This document shows positions 1 through 5,439 of a DNA stretch of 5,439 bases, in pieces. Source of the DNA: Sulfurovum sp. (lineage in GTDB: Bacteria; Campylobacterota; Campylobacteria; Campylobacterales; Sulfurovaceae). Under the pieces are notes generated by a model. It searched no databases. It was not told where the DNA came from and saw nothing but the letters and a program-made list of their open reading frames with translations. Position 1 is the first letter of the stretch. Each line of letters opens with the position of its first letter. The position numbers and the translations under genes are program-made. The DNA lies in NCBI GenBank assembly GCA_004377245.1, contig SOIK01000025.1:1-5439 (forward strand), given 5' to 3'.

Positions 1-26
1 ACAGGGGATGAGTTATAAAACTATTG

Positions 27-32
27 TATAAT
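27..32 (+). promoter_or_regulatory. Candidate -10 box (TATAAT) for the c-di-GMP gene
   Basis: A perfect TATAAT hexamer ends five bases before the ATG at 38. The region where a -35 box would lie (about 4-9, GGGGAT) does not resemble TTGACA, but Campylobacterota sigma-70 promoters usually lack a conserved -35 and depend on the -10 box. If this box is used, transcription would start about 6-7 bases downstream, on or next to the ATG, giving a leaderless or nearly leaderless mRNA. In AT-rich DNA such a hexamer can occur by chance, so the call is tentative. Confidence 0.4.
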
Positions 33-37
33 ATAGT

Positions 38-2290
38 ATGAATTTCATCAATCTATTATCTAAAATCAAAAAATTACAAACTATAGATAAATCTACAATA
101 AGTACGCTTTATGCTTTATCGGAAAAGAGTCTTCCTGTTCTCATTATCTTAACATTGTTGATAACAGTATTTTTATATCCTGTACTCTCTTACAGTATTG
201 TTATATGGTGTATTGTATTGGTTTTATTTTCACTATTAAGACTCTATGGAGCTTATGTGTTTAAGGTAAATCCTCAAAAGTATTCTATCGAAACATGGTA
301 TAAAAAATTTACCATATCCGCGACATTAACAGCATTTTTATATGCGGTACTCGGCTTTTACTTTTTACACTATTTAGATCCATATTATCAACTTTTTATT
401 GTGGCAACACTTCTAGGCTTATCTGCCGGTTCCGCAACATCATTATCTTCAGATTTTCGTATTGCAATTGGATATATCATCATTATAATATTTCCTTTAA
501 TTGTCAGTCTATTGGTCATTGATACTCCATTGCACTACATACTTGCCACGCTCTTACTATTATATTTTATAGCTCAAATTGTGATGACATATAAAATGTA
601 TCTGCAAAAAATACAGATCAAAGAGCTAGAAGAGCAACAGGTTCTCCTGCACAATTTATTTAAGGAAGCACCTCTTGGTATATTTTCTTATGACGATCAC
701 TTAAGGATCATAGATCATAACGAGGCATTAAGTCATCTTTTTGATAATCAAAACATGAAGGACTTAGACCTTCATACACTTTCTGATACAAGACCAGTAA
801 GTACAATGCAAAAAGCACTTACAGAAGGTTCGCAGAGTTATATCGGTCCATACACCTCTCTTAAAAATGATAACTTCTGGATAGAAGCAAAGTATTTTCC
901 CTTTACCAATGATGATCATCAAACTATCGGAGGTATAGGGATTATAGAGGATAAAACTAAAGAACATATTGCTCTGGAAAAATTAGAATATTTTGCTCAT
1001 CATGATTCGCTTACCGCACTTTTAAATAGAAGAGGTTTTAAAAACTATATGGAAGGACTTGTGAGAGGAGATAAGCATGAGAACTCTTTTTCACTTCTGT
1101 TCTATATAGATCTAGATCAATTTAAAGGTATCAATGACTCTTTAGGGCATTCTATAGGAGATAAAGTGCTTCTAGCAGTGTCACAACGTTTAGTCTATAT
1201 TTTAGATAGCACTTGCAAGATAAGTAGATTGGGTGGTGATGAGTTTATCATCATTATTCCTTATGTCTCTAAAGAAGAGGGTATAGCAAAGAGTAAGGCT
1301 GAACAATATGCAAAAGAGATACAAGACATTTTTGTAGATCCATTTATTATTGAAGACCTTCATTTACATATCAGATCAAGTATAGGTATTATTATCATTG
1401 AACCAAACTATACAAATATAGAAGAGATCATTAGACATGCTGATATTACGATGTATGATGCCAAAAACTTGAATGGTCATATCGCATACTATAATGAAGA
1501 TCTGGATAAGAGACAAAAAAAGCTTTTTGGACTTCAGCATGATCTAGCTTATGCAGCCCGGGAGAACCAACTTGATCTCTTTTTTCAGCCTATAGTTAAG
1601 ATGAAAGATGATACATTACTTTCTGCTGAAACACTCATACGATGGCAACACCCTACAAAGGGACTATTGTCCCCAGAAGAGTTTATTCCATTGGCTATCA
1701 AAGCAGGGTTGATTTCAAAAATCACATGGTGGATAGTCGATAAAGTGTGTCAACAAGTTTCTCAATGGAAAAAAGATAAACTTTGGGATCTTAACTATAT
1801 TTCTATTAACATCAATGCACAACAGTTAGTAGAAAATAATTTTGCTATAGAGTTTCTAAAGAAGTTAAAAGAGAATGGATTAGAGACAAAAGATATCATG
1901 ATAGAGATTACGGAACGATCACTTATAGATAATTTTGAAAGTACTCAAGATGTCATCAATACACTTCGTAGTCATGGCGTCAGATGCGCCATCGATGACT
2001 TTGGTATAGGCTATTCATCTCTTTCATATCTGAAAAAACTCTCTTTTAATACATTAAAAATAGATAAGGAATTTGTTAAAGATATAGCACAGAAACCTCA
2101 AGAGTTAACCCTTGTAGCCACAATACTGGATATAGGAAGACAATTTAACTATAACATCGTTATAGAGGGGATAGAAGATAAAAAGCAAAAAGAGTTGCTT
2201 CTTGGACTGGATGAAGAACTCAGCTATCAAGGTTTTTATTTTTCTAAACCTATTCATGCAGAAGAATTTACGCAGAAGTTTTTATATTGA
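38..2290 (+). CDS. Membrane PAS-GGDEF-EAL cyclic-di-GMP synthase/phosphodiesterase
   Basis: This 750-residue inner-membrane protein should make and/or degrade the second messenger c-di-GMP, which controls motility and biofilm formation in most bacteria. About six hydrophobic segments occupy residues 31-186. A short charged linker (187-204) and a PAS-like sensor domain (about 203-306) follow. The GGDEF domain (about 310-485) carries HHDSLTALLNRR (321-332), DLDQFK with D358, ND (366-367), GGDEF at 399-403 and the ADITMYDAK motif. The EAL domain (about 500-748) has the metal and catalytic residues expected of an active phosphodiesterase: E531 in ETLIR, N591, ExTE (E623, E626), DDFG (D653, D654), K674 in LKID, E710 in EGIE and Q731 in QGF. 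The EAL signature itself reads ETL, and ExLxR is preserved. An RxxD I-site is absent (390-393 read DSTC). The ATG at 38 is the first start after an in-frame stop at 29-31, has no nearby Shine-Dalgarno, and is needed to keep the first membrane helix. Which activity dominates, and what the sensor binds, cannot be read from sequence. Confidence 0.97.
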   Translation: MNFINLLSKIKKLQTIDKSTISTLYALSEKSLPVLIILTLLITVFLYPVLSYSIVIWCIVLVLFSLLRLYGAYVFKVNPQKYSIETWYKKFTISATLTAFLYAVLGFYFLHYLDPYYQLFIVATLLGLSAGSATSLSSDFRIAIGYIIIIIFPLIVSLLVIDTPLHYILATLLLLYFIAQIVMTYKMYLQKIQIKELEEQQVLLHNLFKEAPLGIFSYDDHLRIIDHNEALSHLFDNQNMKDLDLHTLSDTRPVSTMQKALTEGSQSYIGPYTSLKNDNFWIEAKYFPFTNDDHQTIGGIGIIEDKTKEHIALEKLEYFAHHDSLTALLNRRGFKNYMEGLVRGDKHENSFSLLFYIDLDQFKGINDSLGHSIGDKVLLAVSQRLVYILDSTCKISRLGGDEFIIIIPYVSKEEGIAKSKAEQYAKEIQDIFVDPFIIEDLHLHIRSSIGIIIIEPNYTNIEEIIRHADITMYDAKNLNGHIAYYNEDLDKRQKKLFGLQHDLAYAARENQLDLFFQPIVKMKDDTLLSAETLIRWQHPTKGLLSPEEFIPLAIKAGLISKITWWIVDKVCQQVSQWKKDKLWDLNYISININAQQLVENNFAIEFLKKLKENGLETKDIMIEITERSLIDNFESTQDVINTLRSHGVRCAIDDFGIGYSSLSYLKKLSFNTLKIDKEFVKDIAQKPQELTLVATILDIGRQFNYNIVIEGIEDKKQKELLLGLDEELSYQGFYFSKPIHAEEFTQKFLY
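2285..2288. repeat. Left copy of putative 4-bp target-site duplication (TATT)
   Basis: TATT directly abuts the left end of the inverted-repeat element and is repeated at 2472-2475 directly after its right end. A short direct repeat exactly at both edges is what transposition leaves behind. Four bases in AT-rich DNA could match by chance, so this supports insertion only together with the terminal inverted repeats. This copy lies within the last two codons of the c-di-GMP gene. Confidence 0.5.
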
Positions 2291-2306
2291 ACCCTCTGAT
2301 TAACCT
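2289..2306 (+). repeat. Left terminal inverted repeat of the palindromic element
   Basis: These eighteen bases match the complement of 2454-2471 except at the sixth base (C here, T in the other arm). The first two bases (GA) also form the last two bases of the TGA stop codon of the c-di-GMP gene. Confidence 0.8.
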
Positions 2307-2321
2307 AAAAATATGTGATCT

Positions 2322-2452
2322 ACGTCATTCTGAACATGCACCCCCAAGGGTATTTCCTGCGGGCATTAAGAATCCCCTATAGTCGCTATCTAATTAAAGA
2401 GATCTTGAATCGAGTTGCCCGTAGGAAATGCCCTTGGGGTGCAGGATGACGT
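2322..2452. terminator. Long stem-loop between convergent genes, possible bidirectional transcription barrier
   Basis: The inner arms of the element (2322-2365 and 2416-2452) can fold into a GC-rich stem on either strand, built on CACCCC/AAGGG/ATTTCCT/CGGGCA blocks, with the 50-base centre as loop. The centre holds a small extra hairpin (ATAG-TCG-CTAT, 2379-2389). No other strong hairpin lies between the two convergent genes, so this stem is the best candidate for ending both transcripts. It is not a classical intrinsic terminator, because no T-tract directly follows the stem on either strand. The role is inferred from position and structure only. Confidence 0.35.
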
Positions 2453-2453
2453 G

Positions 2454-2471
2454 AGGTTAATCAGAAGGTTC
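2454..2471 (-). repeat. Right terminal inverted repeat of the palindromic element
   Basis: Reads GAACCTTCTGATTAACCT on the minus strand, matching the left end at 17 of 18 positions. It ends directly before the right TATT copy. Confidence 0.8.
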
Positions 2472-2475
2472 TATT
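2472..2475. repeat. Right copy of putative 4-bp target-site duplication (TATT)
   Basis: Matches 2285-2288. The next bases, AG (2476-2477), would follow the left TATT if the element and one TATT copy were removed. That restores TAT TAG, so the c-di-GMP gene would end at the same codon as it does now with TGA. Confidence 0.5.
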
Positions 2476-2491
2476 AGTAGAGAGGATACCT

Positions 2492-3067
2492 CTAAAAAAC
2501 GATCTGTCCATCTTGTTGCATACGGTGCATGATCTCTTTGGCTTTTTGATGTCCTTGGAAAGCGGCTTTTCTGCACCACTCTATGGCTTTTTCTTTGTCC
2601 TCTTCGCAGCCTAAGCCCATATCATAAAGTGCACCCAGGTTAAACTGTGCTTGTGCATTGTTTGCCATAGCTGCTTTTTTGAAGAGTACATAGGCTTTCT
2701 TGTAGTCTTGTTCTACGCCTTGTCCTTCTCTAAACATTGCGGCCAGGTTATTGAACGCATCTATATTGCCTCTTTTTGCTGCCTCTTCGTACCAGAAAGC
2801 TGCTTCTGAGAAGTTCTGTTCACACCCCTCACCATTTTCAAGCATTAAAGCTACTTCAAACTGTGCTAAAGGAACTTCTCTAGTGGCTGCTTCAAGATAG
2901 CAGTTGAATGCTTTCTTTGTGTCGGCTTCAACACCAAAACCTCTAAAGTATAAAAAACCCAAATAGTAGTAGCTTACAGGCTCTTTTTGCTTCTCAAGCT
3001 CTGTGTAAAGTCCGAAGGCTTTGTCATACTCTTTAGCTAAGAGTGCATTGTAGGCAGTTTGAAGCAT
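2492..3067 (-). CDS. Sel1-repeat (SLR) protein, cytoplasmic
   Basis: This 191-residue protein is built almost wholly of Sel1-like repeats, TPR-related helical hairpins of about 36 residues that act as protein-binding scaffolds. Four repeats are clear at about residues 31-66, 67-101, 102-137 and 138-173, each with the pattern A/F..LG.LY..G.G...D...A..W...AA..G. Residues 1-30 look like half of a further TPR-type unit. There is no signal peptide or membrane segment, so it should be cytoplasmic. It has four cysteines (56, 82, 154, 165), but neither the regular cysteine pairing nor the export signal of the secreted Helicobacter Hcp family. Its ATG shares one base with the valS stop (TAATG). A GAAGGG stretch 11 bases upstream, inside valS, is a plausible but rather distant ribosome-binding site, so coupled translation is likely. 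Binding partner and cellular role are unknown. The next in-frame ATG would remove nearly half the repeats, so the start at 3067 is secure. Confidence 0.93.
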   Translation of the reverse strand: MLQTAYNALLAKEYDKAFGLYTELEKQKEPVSYYYLGFLYFRGFGVEADTKKAFNCYLEAATREVPLAQFEVALMLENGEGCEQNFSEAAFWYEEAAKRGNIDAFNNLAAMFREGQGVEQDYKKAYVLFKKAAMANNAQAQFNLGALYDMGLGCEEDKEKAIEWCRKAAFQGHQKAKEIMHRMQQDGQIVF

Positions 3068-3069
3068 TA
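3065..3069 (-). promoter_or_regulatory. TAATG stop-start overlap coupling valS to the Sel1-repeat gene
   Basis: On the minus strand the valS stop TAA (3069-3067) and the Sel1-gene start ATG (3067-3065) share one A. Such overlaps usually let the terminating ribosome restart on the downstream gene. No promoter-like spacer separates the two genes, so the Sel1 gene most likely depends on the valS transcript. Confidence 0.8.
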
Positions 3070-5439
3070 GGCACCAAACCCTTCAAGCTCTGCTTCAATT
3101 TTACTCATTTTTCCTTGCGCATCTTCAAGTGCTTTTTTGTTCTCTACGATAACTTGTTCAGGTGCATTAGCAACGAACTTTTCATTGTTTAGCATACCAT
3201 TTAGTTTCATGATCTCTTTTTCAAGTTTCTCTTTTTGTTTAGAGAGTTTGCTGATGATAGCAGACATGTCTATGTCCTCTGTAGATATCATCGTCTCCAG
3301 GCTGTTTGAAACATCTGTCACACAGTTGTCTAGTTTTTCAGTCACAAACGTAAGCTCTTCCACTTTTCCCAATCTTTCAATAAAAGGTTTCAGTAGGGCA
3401 GTATCCGCTTCTTTAGAAAATCTGATAGAAGCTTTTTCTATCTTCTGGTTTCCTTTTTCGATGAGTGTTTTACAACGACGTACTGAAACAATGGCTTCGA
3501 TGGCAAGGTTAAACTGTGTTGCGATCTCTTCATCTATCTCTGTGATCTTAGGGTAAGTCATCACCATGATAGACTCAGTATCATTTAACTCTGTCCCCGA
3601 AAGTCTCTGATAAAGGTTTTCAGTGATAAACGGCATAAAAGGATGTAAGAGCTTGAGCGACTCTTTAAAGATGCTCCCCAGCTCTGCTACACTCTCTTTA
3701 CTTGCTTTGGAAAGCTCGATACCCCAGTCACAGAACTCACCCCACAAAAAGCGGTAAAGTGTCGTTGCTGCGTCGTTGAAACGATACACATCCATAAACT
3801 CTCTACTCTCTTTAACTGCAAGGTTAAAGCGTGAAAGCATATAGCGTCCAAGTGGTGTTTTGATATTGGCTTGGTTTAAATCTTCAAATACCTCTTGGTT
3901 TAACTGTAAGTAGTTCGTAGCGTTAAAAAGTTTATTGGTAAAGTTACGGCTTTGTTCAAGTTTCTCTTCATTGAGCTTAATATCACGTCCTTGAACTGCC
4001 AGTACCGCAAGGGTAAATCTAAGAGCATCTGTGGAGTACTTTTCTATCATCACGAGTGGGTCGATGACGTTGCCTTTAGACTTGCTCATCTTCTCGCCTT
4101 TTTCATCTTTAACAAGAGCATGAAGATAGATGTCTTTAAATGGCAGTTCACCAGTGATGTTCTCACCCATCATGAGCATACGAGCAACCCAGAAGAAGAG
4201 GATGTCAAATCCAGTGATGAGTAGGTTGTTAGGGTAGAAGTTCTTCAGGTCTTCCTCTGTCCACTTCTCATCTTTAAAGGTATCACCATTACCCCAACCA
4301 AGTGTTGAGAATGGCCAGAGTCCGGAAGAGAACCAGGTATCGAGTACATCTGCATCTTGATGGATTCTTTGGCTTCCACATTTGCAACATGCTGTAGGTA
4401 TGTCACCATCAAAGGCAAACTCTTCACCACAGTCATGACAATACATTACAGGTATTTGATGTCCCCACCAAAGCTGACGAGAGATACACCAGTCTCGAAG
4501 TTCACCCATCCAAGCGTTGTAAGAGTTGATCCAGTGAGAAGGGAAGAATTCTGCTTCACCGTTGTTTACTTTTTCTATGGAGGCAGCTGCAAACTCTTTT
4601 TTCACGAACCACTGTTGAGAGATATAAGGTTCTACGATGTTTTTACATCTGTAGCAGTGTCCTACCTGGTGTGCGTGGTCTTCTATTTTTTCTACAAAAC
4701 CTTCGCTGTCCAGTTTTGCCATGATGGCTTCTCTCGCCTCAAGACGATCTTGTCCTTCAAACTCACCACAGTACTCGTTTAGTATCCCTTTTTCATCGAA
4801 AATAGTGATAAAATCCAAGTCGTGTCTTTTTCCCACTTCGTAGTCATTGGGGTCATGTGCAGGTGTTACTTTTACAAATCCTGTACCAAACTCCATGTCT
4901 ACATGCTCGTCAGCGATAATCTTTACTTCTCTACCAACCAATGGAAGCGTTACACTTTTACCTATGAGATGATTATGTCTGCTGTCATCGGGGTGTACCA
5001 TCACAGCTGTATCTCCAAAATAAGTCTCTGGACGTGTTGTCGCTACTACTACTACACCCGAACCATCTGTAAGAGGGTATCTGATGTGGTACATTTTTCC
5101 CATGTGGTCTTCGTGTTCTACTTCGATGTCTGAGAGAGCACCATCATGTGTACACCAGTTTATCATGTAGTTACCACGAACGATGTGACCTTTGTCATAC
5201 ATTTGCTTAAATGACTTCTTCACAGCATTTGCAAGTCCTTCATCCATGGTGAAACGCTCACGACTCCATGCAGGTGTTACGCCCAGTTTTCTAAGCTGTT
5301 TAGTAATAGCTGTACCTGAGCTGTCTTTTTGCTGCCATGCTCTCTCTAAAAAAGCTTCTCTTCCAAGCTCTTCTTTTGTTGTACCTTCAGCCAAAAGTTG
5401 TTTCTCAACCACATTTTGTGTAGCGATACCCGCATGGTC
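3067..5439 (-). CDS. valS: Valyl-tRNA synthetase, 5' end outside the window
   Basis: Class I aminoacyl-tRNA synthetase that charges tRNA-Val with valine and hydrolyses mischarged threonine. The window holds 790 residues and the stop. The frame stays open to the right edge, where it begins DHAGIATQ, a ValRS signature found near residue 80 of the E. coli enzyme, so the HIGH motif lies just outside. A GTG at 5410-5412 is an internal valine codon, not the start. In window residue numbering: the CP1 editing domain has TTRPET (134-139), GDTAV and AHDPNDY (194-200); zinc-type cysteine pairs lie at 262/265, 334/337 and 351/354; DTWFSSGLWPFSTLGW begins at 367; the KMSKS loop is at 450-454. A helical anticodon-binding domain follows (about 500-615), then the C-terminal coiled-coil arm typical of ValRS (about 725-788). 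No internal stop or frameshift is seen. The gene overlaps the downstream Sel1-repeat gene by one base and probably shares its mRNA. Confidence 0.98.
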   Translation of the reverse strand, partial: DHAGIATQNVVEKQLLAEGTTKEELGREAFLERAWQQKDSSGTAITKQLRKLGVTPAWSRERFTMDEGLANAVKKSFKQMYDKGHIVRGNYMINWCTHDGALSDIEVEHEDHMGKMYHIRYPLTDGSGVVVVATTRPETYFGDTAVMVHPDDSRHNHLIGKSVTLPLVGREVKIIADEHVDMEFGTGFVKVTPAHDPNDYEVGKRHDLDFITIFDEKGILNEYCGEFEGQDRLEAREAIMAKLDSEGFVEKIEDHAHQVGHCYRCKNIVEPYISQQWFVKKEFAAASIEKVNNGEAEFFPSHWINSYNAWMGELRDWCISRQLWWGHQIPVMYCHDCGEEFAFDGDIPTACCKCGSQRIHQDADVLDTWFSSGLWPFSTLGWGNGDTFKDEKWTEEDLKNFYPNNLLITGFDILFFWVARMLMMGENITGELPFKDIYLHALVKDEKGEKMSKSKGNVIDPLVMIEKYSTDALRFTLAVLAVQGRDIKLNEEKLEQSRNFTNKLFNATNYLQLNQEVFEDLNQANIKTPLGRYMLSRFNLAVKESREFMDVYRFNDAATTLYRFLWGEFCDWGIELSKASKESVAELGSIFKESLKLLHPFMPFITENLYQRLSGTELNDTESIMVMTYPKITEIDEEIATQFNLAIEAIVSVRRCKTLIEKGNQKIEKASIRFSKEADTALLKPFIERLGKVEELTFVTEKLDNCVTDVSNSLETMISTEDIDMSAIISKLSKQKEKLEKEIMKLNGMLNNEKFVANAPEQVIVENKKALEDAQGKMSKIEAELEGFGA

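Larger units (their letters stand above)
2289..2471. mobile_element. 183-bp palindromic MITE-like element
   Basis: The ends are an inverted repeat: GAACCCTCTGATTAACCT at 2289-2306 matches the complement of 2454-2471 at 17 of 18 bases. Further in, 2322-2332 pairs with 2442-2452 (10 of 11), and 2339-2365 pairs with 2416-2441 (24 of 26 plus one bulged C). The left arm has two unpaired insertions (2307-2321 and 2333-2338), and the right arm one extra base (2453). A 50-base centre (2366-2415) separates the arms. Repeat similarity stops exactly at 2289 and 2471, where TATT flanks both sides. The element encodes no transposase, so it would be non-autonomous, moved by an unidentified transposase elsewhere in the genome. 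I cannot assign an IS family. It could instead be a REP-like or other dispersed palindromic repeat, and copy number in the genome would decide. Confidence 0.7.

Noticed and set aside
1..18. Possible C-terminal end of an upstream gene (T-G-D-E-L then TAA at 16-18)
   Set aside because: Only five codons are visible and the other two forward frames also stop within 31 bases, so there is no basis for choosing one.
764..967. Minus-strand open frame of 67 codons opposite the PAS region
   Set aside because: It is antisense to a clear coding region, has no family resemblance and no convincing start context.
2336..2449. Short plus-strand ORF of 37 codons (ATG at 2336, TGA at 2447-2449) lying inside the palindromic element
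   Set aside because: It runs across both inverted arms and the centre, has no ribosome-binding site, and is the kind of spurious peptide that dispersed palindromic repeats generate.
2481..2499. Hairpin AGAGG-ATA-CCTCT followed by six A on the plus strand
   Set aside because: The stem is only 5 bp. The T-run on the minus strand lies before the hairpin rather than after it, and on the plus strand the tract is A rather than T, so it does not form an intrinsic terminator in either direction. It also overlaps the end of the Sel1 CDS.
3137..5133. Several plus-strand open frames of 90-141 codons opposite valS
   Set aside because: They lie wholly antisense to a well-conserved synthetase, have low-complexity Ser/Phe-rich or Cys/Tyr-rich translations, and show no recognisable domain. 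They are shadows of valS codons.
5410..5412. GTG as start of valS
   Set aside because: The frame continues upstream to the window edge and encodes the conserved DHAGIATQ motif, so this GTG is an internal valine codon. The gene is cut by the window, not truncated in the genome.
1..5439. A novel defence, CRISPR, toxin-antitoxin or biosynthetic system
   Set aside because: All substantial coding regions are accounted for by a c-di-GMP enzyme, a Sel1 scaffold protein and valS. No repeat arrays, nuclease, toxin or transposase genes are present.

Overview
The window looks like ordinary chromosomal DNA from a mesophilic Campylobacterota (Epsilonproteobacteria) species, perhaps a Sulfurimonas/Sulfurovum-type marine sulfur oxidiser. 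This placement is inferred from the low GC, the Lys/Glu/Ile-rich proteins and the style of the three gene products. No marker gene fixes the genus.

Layout: (1) Positions 1-37 are a short AT-rich leader with a TATAAT box that almost touches the next start codon. (2) 38-2290 (+) encodes a 750-residue membrane c-di-GMP enzyme: about six N-terminal membrane segments, a PAS sensor, then GGDEF and EAL domains. Both catalytic sites look intact, but the product-inhibition I-site is missing. (3) 2289-2471 is a 183-bp element made of two long imperfect inverted arms around a 50-bp centre. It has 18-bp terminal repeats (17/18 match) and is flanked by a possible 4-bp direct repeat, TATT. It looks like a non-autonomous, MITE-like insertion and lies exactly on the stop codon of the c-di-GMP gene. 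(4) 2492-3067 (-) encodes a 191-residue cytoplasmic Sel1-repeat protein. (5) 3067-5439 (-) is valS, valyl-tRNA synthetase, which enters from the right edge and lacks about the first 80 residues, including the HIGH region, only because the window ends.

valS and the Sel1 gene form a tail-to-head pair overlapping by one base (TAATG), so they are probably co-transcribed and translationally coupled. This pair converges on the c-di-GMP gene, and the hairpin element fills the gap between the two transcription units. It is the only strong terminator-like structure there, so it may now separate the convergent transcripts.

No defence system, CRISPR array, tRNA, rRNA, prophage or complete transposase is visible. 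The most noteworthy object is the small palindromic element. Removing it together with one TATT copy rebuilds a stop codon at the same codon, so the insertion would have left the protein unchanged.
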